Shown in pieces: positions 26,249 through 33,958 of a stretch of 64,000 nucleotides of DNA. A program made the position numbers and the translations under genes. Origin of the DNA: CAZENU01 sp965222125 (GTDB lineage Bacteria; Chloroflexota; Dehalococcoidia; Lucifugimonadales; CAZENU01); contig CBDCTC010000004.1 in the NCBI GenBank assembly GCA_965222125.1, positions 124,001 through 188,000 of the forward strand, read 5' to 3'. Under the pieces are notes generated by a model, which did no database searches, was not told the DNA's origin, and was given only the letters and a program-made list of their open reading frames with translations. How positions within the stretch are numbered: the first letter of the stretch is position 1; each line of letters begins with the position of its first letter.

Positions 26249-27169
26249 ATGAGGATAGGAGCGTTCGAGGTCATCGAGCCGGTCCCTGAGCTTGTAGACC
26301 CGTGCGCGATTTCGATGCTGCGGCCCTGGATCGACGTGGGCCGCGTCGGGACGCTCGCCCTGAACGTACTGGAGCGGCATCTTGGCGCCGTCGAGCTGGG
26401 CAGGCTCGCCCGTCCGGGCACCTACCTCGACTTCACCCGCGAGCGTCCGCGAATGCGCATCGTCGACGGCAGGCGCCGGCTTTCCACGCCCAACACCGTC
26501 GTCCGCTTCGCCAAGACCGGCGGCGACCGCGACTTCCTCTTACTGCACCTGCGAGAGCCGCACGCGATGGCCGAGGACTACACCGACTCCATCGTAGAGC
26601 TCCTCAGCTACTTCGGAGTCACGGAGTACTGCCGGATCGGCGGCATGTTCGACACCCAGCCGCACACGCGCCCCCTCGTCGTAACCGGCACGCTTAGCGA
26701 CGACCACTCCGAACGCGTGAAGGGCCTCGTATCTGCCAGAGCGGGCAAGTACCAGGGACCGACCAGCATCGTGAACCTGGTGACCGAGTCCCTGCAGGAC
26801 GAGGACGTCGTCAACTCCAGCCTGATGGTGCACATCCCGCAGTACGTCCAGCTGGAAGAGGACCACATGGGAGCGGCCCGCCTCGTCGAGGTGCTCTGCG
26901 CGATGTACGGCTTCCCCGACGCGCTGGCCGACACTACTCGCGGTCGTTTGCAGTACCAGGAGATAGAAAAGGCCGTCGAGAACAACCCGCAGGTCGCCCG
27001 GTTCGTCAAGCAGTTGGAGGCCGAGTACGACCGCGTTCGCGCGGAGCCGACCGGCGGGGAGCCCGCGGATGGCGCCGAGCTTGCCCCCGAGGTCGAGGAC
27101 TTCCTGAGACAGATGGGGCAGAGACTCGACGACGGCGCCGGCGATCAGAGAGGCGCTGCGTCCGGCTAG
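26249..27169 (+). CDS. PAC2 family protein
   Basis: The 306-residue protein resembles the PAC2 (DUF75) family, named for proteasome assembly chaperone 2. It has DFLLLHLREPHAMAEDY, the conserved LLSYFGVTEYCRIGGMFDTQ, PLVVTGTLSD, then SLMVHIPQYVQ and a helical C-terminus with VENNPQVARFVKQLE. Many bacteria carry PAC2 genes without a proteasome, and none is visible here. The ATG at 26249 is nearest the homology; a GTG or ATG slightly upstream is possible. Role unknown. Confidence 0.8.
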   Translation: MRIGAFEVIEPVPELVDPCAISMLRPWIDVGRVGTLALNVLERHLGAVELGRLARPGTYLDFTRERPRMRIVDGRRRLSTPNTVVRFAKTGGDRDFLLLHLREPHAMAEDYTDSIVELLSYFGVTEYCRIGGMFDTQPHTRPLVVTGTLSDDHSERVKGLVSARAGKYQGPTSIVNLVTESLQDEDVVNSSLMVHIPQYVQLEEDHMGAARLVEVLCAMYGFPDALADTTRGRLQYQEIEKAVENNPQVARFVKQLEAEYDRVRAEPTGGEPADGAELAPEVEDFLRQMGQRLDDGAGDQRGAASG

Positions 27170-27231
27170 CCGCCTCGTCTCGGACTATTGCCCGCACAGC
27201 CCGATACCACCGTACGCCCACAGGACTTCCA

Positions 27232-28071
27232 ATGCGCGCCATAGACATGCACGTTCACGTACCGAGACAGCCGGGCCTGCCCGAGATCGGCATCGAAGAG
27301 GGCCTGAGACGGTTCTTCCGCATGCGGTCCGGGCCCGAGAGCGCGGCCGAGATGGCCGCGACATACGAAGAGTTGGACCTGCTTGGTGTGATATTCAGCG
27401 TAGACACCCAGACGACCACGGGCGATCCGCCCGACTCCAACGATTACGTCGCGGGGATCGTTCGGGAGTACCCGGAGCGGTTCATCGGGTTCGCGTCCGT
27501 CGATCCGTGGAAGGACGGGGCCGTCGACGAGCTGGAGCGCGCGGTCGGCGATCTCGGTCTGAGGGGCCTGAAGCTGCATCCGATACACCAGGCGTTCTTT
27601 CCCAACGACCCGCGCTTCTACCCGCTGTACTCGACGTGCAGCGCGCTCGGCGTTCCGGTGCTGTTCCACAGCGGCTTCGGGGCCGCCGGCGCGGGGCTGC
27701 CGGGCGGGGGAGGGCTGAAGCTCAAGCACGCTGCGCCCATCCCCGGCATCGACGACGTCGCGGCCGACTTCCCCGACCTGACGGTCATCATGGCCCACCC
27801 TGCGTGGCCGTGGGTCGAGGAGCAGATCGCGGTCGCGCTGCACAAGCCGAACGTCTTCCTGGACCTGTCCGGCTGGGCCCCGAAGTACATCCCGGAGCCG
27901 ATCATCCGGGAGACCAACACGCGGCTCCGAGACAAGGTGCTGTTCGGCTCGGACTACCCCTACATGCCGCCGGACCGGTGGCTGAGCGAGTTCGAGGAGC
28001 TGCCGATCCGCGACGAGATCCGCCCGAAGGTCCTGCTGGAGAACGCCCGAAGAGCCCTCAGCCTCGACTAG
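27232..28071 (+). CDS. Amidohydrolase family 2 (PF04909-type) hydrolase or decarboxylase
   Basis: The 279-residue protein has the metal site IDMHVHVPR at the start, GLRGLKLHPIHQAFF and VLFHSGFGA in the barrel, VIMAHPAWPW and the catalytic Asp in VLFGSDYPYMPPDRW. It ends with VLLENARRALSLD, as in PF04909 enzymes that ligate one divalent metal. It follows the PAC2 gene by about 60 bases. Substrate unknown; such enzymes act on aromatic acid breakdown products or lactones. Confidence 0.88.
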   Translation: MRAIDMHVHVPRQPGLPEIGIEEGLRRFFRMRSGPESAAEMAATYEELDLLGVIFSVDTQTTTGDPPDSNDYVAGIVREYPERFIGFASVDPWKDGAVDELERAVGDLGLRGLKLHPIHQAFFPNDPRFYPLYSTCSALGVPVLFHSGFGAAGAGLPGGGGLKLKHAAPIPGIDDVAADFPDLTVIMAHPAWPWVEEQIAVALHKPNVFLDLSGWAPKYIPEPIIRETNTRLRDKVLFGSDYPYMPPDRWLSEFEELPIRDEIRPKVLLENARRALSLD

Positions 28072-28240
28072 GGCGTGCTAACGCTACCACTAATCAGATA
28101 CAACATCCGGGAGAATCGGGGGCGCGTGGCCGGGATTCCAGTGCCCCCAGGCTATCTGGATCTGGCTCTCCGGGTGATAAGCGTGAACAGGCCCTAGCAG
28201 AGGGGATGCATCCCGACCGCAACTGGCTACGGGAGAGCCG

Positions 28241-28960
28241 CTAGGTGCCCAGCTCCGCGAGGAGCTCCTGGATCATCTTCTCGGTCTCGAAGTAGCCGCC
28301 GGAGCCGAAGTGGGAGTAGCGTATGACGCTGTCCTTGTCGACCAGGTAGAGTGTCGGCCAGGCTACCGTGCCGAAGGCGCGCCAAGTCTTGAAGTCGTTG
28401 TCCTGGGCCACCGGGTACTTCAAGCCGTGCTCGGCAACCGCCTCCAGGACCTTCTCGCGCCGCTTTTCCGCCCTCATCTCAGGTGAGTGGACCCCGATGA
28501 TCACAAGACCCTGGTCCGTGTACTTGTCGTACCACTCCTTCATGTACGGCAGCGTCCAGACGCAGTTGATGCAGCTATAGGTCCAGAAGTCGACCAGCAC
28601 GACGTTGCCCCGCAGCTCCTCCAGGGTCAGCGGCTCGGAGTTGATCCAGGACGCGATCCCCACGAATGCGGGCTCCGGGTGGACCTTGCCGGTCTTGGGC
28701 GAGAACGGAGACTGACGGCTGTCGCCCCAGAACGTCCCCGGTAGCGCGTCCTGAGCGAACACCTGGTCGCCCGGCCGGACAATGTAGTCTTCGACATTCG
28801 GCTCGTCATATTCGAGGTACGGCGTAGGTTCAGGGGTCTGGGTCGGGAATACCCTCGCGGTCGCGGCGGCTTCTGTCTCGTTGGAGCCGACGCAGGCGGC
28901 CAGCAGCAGGATGGAAAGCAGCGCGGCGGACAACCCGTATGTGAGAAAAGCCTTTTTCAC
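28241..28960 (-). CDS. TlpA-like thioredoxin-fold lipoprotein
   Basis: The 239-residue protein has a lipoprotein signal (KKAFLTYGLSAALLSILLL, lipobox LAAC, Cys23). A Thr/Pro-rich linker follows (PTQTPEPTP), then a thioredoxin domain with LRGNVVLVDFWTYSCINC (active-site C-I-N-C), IIGVHSPE and FGTVAWPTLYLVD (cis-Pro). This CINC type is also found in DipZ/NHL-associated thioredoxins. It would act on the outer face of the membrane in disulfide reduction or exchange. It stands alone, convergent with the amidohydrolase. Confidence 0.9.
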   Translation of the reverse strand: MKKAFLTYGLSAALLSILLLAACVGSNETEAAATARVFPTQTPEPTPYLEYDEPNVEDYIVRPGDQVFAQDALPGTFWGDSRQSPFSPKTGKVHPEPAFVGIASWINSEPLTLEELRGNVVLVDFWTYSCINCVWTLPYMKEWYDKYTDQGLVIIGVHSPEMRAEKRREKVLEAVAEHGLKYPVAQDNDFKTWRAFGTVAWPTLYLVDKDSVIRYSHFGSGGYFETEKMIQELLAELGT

Positions 28961-29031
28961 GGCGTAAAGTCCTTTCCCTGGAATTGGGCTCTACATCAGT
29001 TCGATGCCGTTTTCCGCGCCGCGATTCCGGG

Positions 29032-29394
29032 CTACTGGACGCGCACGACCTCGACGGCGTTCGACCACGCCTCCTCAATCCTGTAGAAGTCGCGCTCCTC
29101 CGGCCCCAGGATGTGGACGATGATGTCGCTGAAGTCCAGGAGGACCCAGCCGCTGTTGGGGCTGCCCTCCCTATGGTGCAGCGCCGCGCCTTCGGCCTTC
29201 AGCGCCGTCTCGAGGGCCTCGGCTAGCGCCGAGACCTGACGGCCGGAATCGGCGGACATGATGACGAAGTAGTCGGCGAAGCTGCACACCGCTCCGATGT
29301 CGAGCATGACGATGTCGGCCGCCAGTTTGTCGGATGCGACGTCGACCGCCAGCCTTGCGTAGTCCGCCGATGACAGTGAGGTTTTCGTAGCCAC
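29032..29394 (-). CDS. rsfS: Ribosomal silencing factor RsfS
   Basis: The 120-residue protein matches RsfS/Iojap: DKLAADIVMLDIG, SFADYFVIMSADSGRQVSA, ALHHREGSPNSGWVLLDFSDIIVHI and a C-terminal ERDFYRIEEAW. It binds ribosomal protein L14 and blocks 50S-30S joining in stationary phase. The start is a GTG lying only eight bases from a perfect TATAAT, so the transcript may be leaderless. No Shine-Dalgarno is visible. It is a single gene. Confidence 0.93.
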   Translation of the reverse strand: MATKTSLSSADYARLAVDVASDKLAADIVMLDIGAVCSFADYFVIMSADSGRQVSALAEALETALKAEGAALHHREGSPNSGWVLLDFSDIIVHILGPEERDFYRIEEAWSNAVEVVRVQ

Positions 29395-29402
29395 TATTCC
29401 AT

Positions 29403-29432
29403 ATTATAATAACCGCGTCAGAATATGGTCAA
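29403..29432 (-). promoter_or_regulatory. Sigma70-type promoter of rsfS, likely leaderless
   Basis: On the minus strand TTGACC (29427-29432) and TATAAT (29403-29408) are separated by 18 bases. The expected start of transcription, about seven bases past the -10, falls on or next to the GTG codon at 29394. Confidence 0.7.
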
Positions 29433-29514
29433 ACCCCAGAGTCCCCACCTGATTGGGAAGGCCGGCATGACGGACTGCTTCCGGTGTCATGGTGGCCCAC
29501 CCTGTCGGGGATGG

Positions 29515-29550
29515 ATTCCCGCGTTCGCGGGAATGACGGAGGTGGGGGAT
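29515..29550. repeat. Palindromic repeat unit (REP-like)
   Basis: GATTCCCGCGTTCGCGGGAAT is an inverted repeat followed by GACGGAGG. It is the shared core word of both MITE-like families in this window, here as a stand-alone unit between rsfS and the next gene. Confidence 0.65.
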
Positions 29551-29578
29551 TTGGGAAACGGGAACAGGAGGACTTAGC

Positions 29579-29824
29579 GTGTCGAACCTGAGCCACACAC
29601 CCGGTCCGTGGAACTATAACGACAGGAGCGCCAACCGGGTACTCGGTCCGGACAACCAGGTAGTAGCCGCTACCTACGGCGGCGCCGTCGGAGACGCGGA
29701 GCAGGCGGCCAACACACGCCTGATCGCGGCCGCGCCCGCCATGTACGAATATCTCACCGGCAGGGCGGCTGCGGGTGACTCGGAGGCCGGCGAGATTCTC
29801 GCGACGCTCGACGAGACGCAATGA
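29579..29824 (+). CDS. Small phage-type hypothetical protein ('HTPGPW' type)
   Basis: The 81-residue protein starts at a GTG six bases after a perfect AGGAGGA. It reads HTPGPWNYND..., VLGPDNQVVAATYGG, then EQAANTRLIAAAPAMYEYL, a pattern common in phage- and plasmid-borne orphans. Function unknown. No other phage gene is adjacent, so it is a stray. Length and ribosome-binding site strongly support translation. Confidence 0.8.
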   Translation: MSNLSHTPGPWNYNDRSANRVLGPDNQVVAATYGGAVGDAEQAANTRLIAAAPAMYEYLTGRAAAGDSEAGEILATLDETQ

Positions 29825-29878
29825 CGTCGGTCTACCGGCGAAGCCGATCGTAGGTCCCCCGGCAAGGAGCAGGCAATC

Positions 29879-30658
29879 TTGGAACTGAAGCCTCTAGGAA
29901 ATACTGGCGAGCTGATCGCGGAGATCGGCCTCGGCACCGCGTCCTACTCCGGCGGCGACGAGCCGCTGCGCAAGGGCATATCGCTGGGCGCCACCCACAT
30001 TGATACCGCGGAGATCTACGGCACCGAGGAGGCGGTCGGCCGCGCCATCCGGGACCTGCGGAGCCGCGTCTTCCTGACGACCAAGGTGGCGCCCGATCAC
30101 TTTCGCTACGATCAGGTGATCGAGGCCGCGGAGGGCAGCCTGCGGCGTCTGGGCACTGACCGGATCGACCTGTATCTGCTTCACTGGTCCAACCCGGACA
30201 TCCCGATAGGGGAGACGATGAGCGCCATGGACCGGCTGGTGGCGGACGGGAAGGTGCGCCACGTGGGCGTCAGCAATTTCTCGGTGGCCCAGCTCGAGGA
30301 GGCGCAGAGCGTGTCCGGGAACCCGATCGTGACCAACCAGGTCAAGTACAGTCTGACGGCCCGCGACATCGAGACCGACCTGGTACCGTACTGCCAGCGG
30401 AACGGCGTCACGGTCACGGCCTACAGCCCTCTGAACCGGCTCTGGAGCGAGGCTGGGCCGAGGCTGGCGGCCGCGCTGAAGCGCGTCGCGAACGCGTCCG
30501 GGAAGACGGAAGCGCAGGTCGCCCTGAACTGGTGCACGGTCAAAGAGGGCGTCATCGCGATACCGCGGTCCAGCTCGCTCCAGCGCACCGTGGAGAACTG
30601 CGGCGCCTCGGGCTGGCGATTGTCCGCGGAGCAGATAGCCGAACTAGAGGCCGCCTAG
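29879..30658 (+). CDS. Aldo/keto reductase
   Basis: The 259-residue protein has the AKR barrel and tetrad: Asp and Tyr in HIDTAEIYG (about 40-48), Lys in LTTKVAPD, His in LYLLHWSNPD. GVSNFSVAQLEEA, NQVKYSL and a cofactor-binding IAIPRSSS follow, where the usual KA is absent. It reduces carbonyls with NADPH. The start is a TTG at 29879 after AAGGAGCAGGCAATC, 54 bases after the small upstream gene. It is on the short side for AKRs, typical of the bacterial 2,5-didehydrogluconate reductase-like branch. Confidence 0.88.
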   Translation: MELKPLGNTGELIAEIGLGTASYSGGDEPLRKGISLGATHIDTAEIYGTEEAVGRAIRDLRSRVFLTTKVAPDHFRYDQVIEAAEGSLRRLGTDRIDLYLLHWSNPDIPIGETMSAMDRLVADGKVRHVGVSNFSVAQLEEAQSVSGNPIVTNQVKYSLTARDIETDLVPYCQRNGVTVTAYSPLNRLWSEAGPRLAAALKRVANASGKTEAQVALNWCTVKEGVIAIPRSSSLQRTVENCGASGWRLSAEQIAELEAA

Positions 30659-30659
30659 C

Positions 30660-31718
30660 CTACTCTACCCGGTGGTAGATGAACGGCGACCCCGACAGGA
30701 TTTCCAAGTCCTGCTCGGTCAGATAGGTCTCTGGATAGTCCCAGAAGTACCCCAACCACATCAGGGCCCAGGTGTCGCACGTCTCTAGTCCTTCGTCGCA
30801 TCCCGCTGGGTGACGGAGCCCAAGGGCGTGACCTAGCTCGTGGGCAAGACCGCCTATCCAGCCGTATGTGCCTCGCGGGCCGGACGCGCACTGTTCGTAG
30901 TTGTCGGGGTCCACGAGGCCCATCAGGTCGCCCCTGTGGACTATTGTGATTCCCTGGCCCCCCTGCCCCAGCGTGCTCGTGCCGTCGCACCTGAACTTCA
31001 CGTCGGCGTAGATGGCCCATACGTACTCCGGTGATTGGCGTCTCGGAGCCGGCTGGCAGCCCGCCAGATCGGACAGAACCCGCGAATATCCCCGCTCGGC
31101 CTCGTAGTGCGTCGATGGGTTCTCGAGCGAGCATACCTGCGGCACGTCGCCCACGATTCTGAATGTGGGGCCGTCGAGTTGCTCCGCGTACCAGCACTGG
31201 ACGTGATAGGCCGCGTACCTGATCGCCTCTCGGTAGTGGTCTTGCATTTCGCGGTCAGACGGCACGGCGTAAATGACGCGCACGGCCGGGCCGGGCGTCG
31301 GGGTGACGGTTGGCGTCAGACATGGAATCGGCGTCGCGGTCGGCGTTGGCGTCGCGGTTGGGGTAGCAGTCGGCGTAGGCGTCGAGGTAGGAGTCGGAGT
31401 GGCGGTCGGCGACGGCGTAGGGGTCGGCGACGGAGTCGGAGTGGCAGTTGGCGTCCGAGTTGGCGTCGCGGTTGGGGTAGCCGGCGGCGTAAGGGTCGGC
31501 GTGCGCGTCGGGGTCGGGGTTGACGTGGGTGTCGCGGTCGGGGCGACCGTCGCAGTTGGCGTGGCTGACGGCGACGGTGTAGCTGTCGGCACAGACGTAG
31601 CGGTGACAGCTACCGCCAGCGGGCTGGGGTGCTCGACCACGTCGTCGCCGCCGCAGGCAAACGACACCGCAGCCGACACGTAGAAAAGCGCGAGCAGAGT
31701 CCTCGTGGGTTGCCACAC
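30660..31718 (-). CDS. Metzincin-type zinc metalloprotease lipoprotein with long Pro-Thr linker
   Basis: The 352-residue protein has a probable lipoprotein signal (TLLALFYVSAAVSFAC), a tract of about 90 residues made of Thr-Pro-Ala/Ser repeats (roughly 40-140), and a C-terminal catalytic domain with HELGHALGLRH (HExxHxxGxxH). A likely Met-turn is in WALMWLGY. The domain would sit outside the membrane on a flexible stalk. The start is a GTG at 31718 only eight bases from an IS1182 fragment, so the native promoter and ribosome-binding site have been replaced. It is convergent with the aldo/keto reductase and ends two bases from it. Confidence 0.85.
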   Translation of the reverse strand: MWQPTRTLLALFYVSAAVSFACGGDDVVEHPSPLAVAVTATSVPTATPSPSATPTATVAPTATPTSTPTPTRTPTLTPPATPTATPTRTPTATPTPSPTPTPSPTATPTPTSTPTPTATPTATPTPTATPIPCLTPTVTPTPGPAVRVIYAVPSDREMQDHYREAIRYAAYHVQCWYAEQLDGPTFRIVGDVPQVCSLENPSTHYEAERGYSRVLSDLAGCQPAPRRQSPEYVWAIYADVKFRCDGTSTLGQGGQGITIVHRGDLMGLVDPDNYEQCASGPRGTYGWIGGLAHELGHALGLRHPAGCDEGLETCDTWALMWLGYFWDYPETYLTEQDLEILSGSPFIYHRVE

Positions 31719-31726
31719 CCTTGGAC

Positions 31727-31885
31727 TACCTTATCGTAGCGAGCGGTGAACTCCGTCATGTCCAACTGGTCCACCATGTCGGATATGAAGTAGGCCAGAT
31801 GGTCGTCAGGCAGCCACTCCTGCAACGCCGCTGGCAACAGCAACTGCTGGTCGGGTTCGTAGGGAAGGTAGGTCTTGCTTATCAA
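31727..31885 (-). pseudogene. IS1182-family transposase remnant (N-terminal end only)
   Basis: From the ATG at 31885 the frame reads YLPYEPDQQLLLPAALQEWL, then DDHLAYFISDMVDQLDMTEF up to about residue 53. That is the typical N-terminus of IS1182-family transposases. It then runs out of register into the metalloprotease gene. About 90 percent of the transposase is missing. Confidence 0.85.
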
Positions 31886-32021
31886 CGACTCCCCGCTACT
31901 GGACTGGGCCCATCATAACCCAAACACTCGCCAACCGTGTTTGTCGGACAGGCTGCTAGCTGCGCACAGGCCCATGCGCACGGGCTGGGCTCTGAGCGGG
32001 TCCGCCGACCCGACTATCCGG

Positions 32022-32471
32022 TTACTCGTATATCCAGCGGTCGGCGTCTCGGTTGTACGACAGGATCTCGCTGGGCTGGAAGAACAGGTCGATCTCGCGG
32101 GAGGCCGATTCGAGGGAGTCGGAGCCGTGGACCAGGTTCATCCCGATCGACATCGCCAGGTCACCCCGTATCGTGCCGGGCGCCGCGTTCAGTGGATTTG
32201 TCGCGCCGATGACCCGCCGCACGACCTCTACTGCGTTCTCGCCCTCGGCGACGATGGCGACGACGGGCGAGGAGGTTATGAAGTCGACGAGCCCGTCGAA
32301 GAACGGCTTGCCGACGTGCTCGCCGTAATGGCGGTTCGCCAGATCGCGGTCGACCGCGATCAGCTTCATCCCCGCCAGCTTCAGTCCTTTGGCCTCGAGT
32401 CGCGATATGAGTCCGCCGACCAGGCCGCGCTGGACGGCGTCGGGCTTCAACAGTACGAGCGTTCTCTCCAT
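32022..32471 (-). CDS. ndk: Nucleoside diphosphate kinase
   Basis: The 149-residue protein is a full-length NDK: ERTLVLLKPDAVQRGLVG at the start, Lys in LLKPD, NPLNAAPGTIRGDLA, and the phospho-accepting His in GMNLVHGSDSLESA. It transfers the gamma phosphate between NTPs and NDPs. The ATG at 32471 lies just past the tsaB stop, so ndk is translationally linked as the third gene of tsaE-tsaB-ndk. Confidence 0.96.
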   Translation of the reverse strand: MERTLVLLKPDAVQRGLVGGLISRLEAKGLKLAGMKLIAVDRDLANRHYGEHVGKPFFDGLVDFITSSPVVAIVAEGENAVEVVRRVIGATNPLNAAPGTIRGDLAMSIGMNLVHGSDSLESASREIDLFFQPSEILSYNRDADRWIYE

Positions 32472-32472
32472 G

Positions 32473-33177
32473 TCAGCTCCTTGGTGTCGACGCCGCGCGG
32501 GCCTTCTGGGCGCGCTGGACCTGAGAACCCCGCATGTACAGCGGCTCCAGCACCTCGGGCGAGTCGACTTCTCCTCTGGTGAATCTTCTGTAGGCCAATT
32601 CCGCGATGGCGGCCGGGCTTCTGGTCGGCGGCGGCGCTCCGACGGCTCGCGTGCGCAGATGGCCCTGTTCCGCCAACGCGCCGGCCACGGCGGCAGCGCT
32701 CTCGCCGCACACCAACGTCCCATCCTCGATCACGGTCGACAGCTCGTCCCAAGCGACGACGCGGTACCCCGTTTCGCCGGCGCCGTCAGGCGTCTCCTGA
32801 TCGTACACCCCGACGTACAGCGCGCGGCGCCCCGCCTCTATCGCGGCGCAGACGGGGCGGCCGGACTCCAGGTAGGGCAGCGCTTCAGCGTCCAACGTAC
32901 CAACACCCACCAGGGGAGCGCCGGTCGCCATTGCCAACGACTTGGCGAAGCTGATCCCTACGCGCAGCGCGCTGAACCCTCCCGGGCCGCGGGCCACGAA
33001 CACGGCGTCGAGATCGTCCATCGCGGCGTCGGCCCGATCCATGACCAGCCTGAGCGCGTCTACCAGCTCAACCGAGTGATTGCGGGCCGACCTCCACGAT
33101 AGCTGGGTGGTTATGGCGCCGTCCCTCGAGACCGCCACGGAGGCGTACCTAGTCGACGTGTCGATACAGAGCTCCAC
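32473..33177 (-). CDS. tsaB: tRNA t6A biosynthesis protein TsaB
   Basis: The 234-residue protein has the ASKHA-type start MELCIDTSTRYASVAV, NHSVELVDALRLVMD, and the TsaB signature VFVARGPGGFSALRVGISFA. It is the non-catalytic partner of TsaD in the complex that adds threonylcarbamoyl to A37 of ANN-decoding tRNAs. The GTG start follows GGAGGATAGGC and overlaps the tsaE end closely (two-base gap). tsaD is not in the window. Confidence 0.93.
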   Translation of the reverse strand: MELCIDTSTRYASVAVSRDGAITTQLSWRSARNHSVELVDALRLVMDRADAAMDDLDAVFVARGPGGFSALRVGISFAKSLAMATGAPLVGVGTLDAEALPYLESGRPVCAAIEAGRRALYVGVYDQETPDGAGETGYRVVAWDELSTVIEDGTLVCGESAAAVAGALAEQGHLRTRAVGAPPPTRSPAAIAELAYRRFTRGEVDSPEVLEPLYMRGSQVQRAQKARAASTPRS

Positions 33178-33179
33178 GC

Positions 33180-33665
33180 CTATCCTCCGGGCGCCGCAGC
33201 CGCTACCGCGTCCATGACGGCGCCGTATCTCGCATCGTTGGTCGACAGTGTGAGCCTGCGATCGTCCTCACCCAGCCGCTCGAAGCGGACCTCGAGACGC
33301 GGGACTCCTTCGAGGTAGCGCAACGCTCTGTCCGCCCACTCGACCGCGCACGCCCCGTCACCGAAGAGATACTCGTCCAGGCCGAGATCGACGACCTCGG
33401 TCTCCGAGTCGAGCCGGTAGAGGTCTATGTGGTAGAGCGGTATGCGGGCAGCGTACTCGGACATCAGGACGAATGTCGGACTTCGCGCGAACTCGTCGCC
33501 GCCAAGGCCCCACAGTATCCCCTGGGTCAGGCACGTCTTTCCGGCGCCGAGCTCGCCGAAGAGGAGGTACACGTGCCCCGGCTCGGCGTGCGAACCGAGA
33601 GCGCGCCCGACATCCTGGGTCTCCCCGGCGGTATGGGTGACGACCTCGACGTGGCTGTCGTGCAA
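33180..33665 (-). CDS. tsaE: tRNA t6A biosynthesis ATPase TsaE
   Basis: The 161-residue protein has Walker A FGELGAGKTCLTQG, SPTFVLMSEY, IPLYHIDLYRL and CAVEWADR, all TsaE hallmarks. It is the ATPase that drives the TsaBDE complex. The start is the TTG at 33665, the first available in frame; no good ribosome-binding site is visible, so the start is provisional. A TATAAT on the minus strand at 33736-33741 may be its -10. Confidence 0.92.
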   Translation of the reverse strand: MHDSHVEVVTHTAGETQDVGRALGSHAEPGHVYLLFGELGAGKTCLTQGILWGLGGDEFARSPTFVLMSEYAARIPLYHIDLYRLDSETEVVDLGLDEYLFGDGACAVEWADRALRYLEGVPRLEVRFERLGEDDRRLTLSTNDARYGAVMDAVAAAAPGG

Positions 33666-33782
33666 ATTCGTTAAGACCGGCTCCGGAGCGCCGCGTCTGG
33701 AGGGTCGGGAATGCGTGGCGCCGAATGGCTCGTGTATTATAGTCAGATAGGATACGCAGCCTCAAGGCCGGGAAGAAGGGGG

Positions 33783-33944
33783 TAACTGTTCAGACTCGGT
33801 GAGGGGAATACTCCGCCCCTGGATACCCGCCTTCGCGGGTATGACGGAGGGGACGTTGCGCGCGCCCTTCGATACGCGCCGGTCAAGGCACCGGCGCTAC
33901 TCAGGGTGAGCGGGTTGGGTGGGCCACTCAAGTCTGAACAGTTA
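33783..33944. mobile_element. MITE-like element, family 1, with perfect 14-bp terminal inverted repeats
   Basis: TAACTGTTCAGACT (33783-33796) is exactly inverted as AGTCTGAACAGTTA (33931-33944). If the outer TA pairs are target duplications, this fits insertion by a Tc1/IS630-type transposase. The core holds ATACCCGCCTTCGCGGGTAT followed by GACGG. It is 162 bp long with no open frame, and lies between divergent tsaE and the phosphoesterase, 14 bases before the latter's start. Confidence 0.85.
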
Positions 33945-33958
33945 CAGAAGGGGCCGGA

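Noticed and set aside
31273..31683. Plus-strand open frame made of Val-Gly repeats
   Set aside because: It is the exact antisense of the Thr-Pro linker of the metalloprotease gene.
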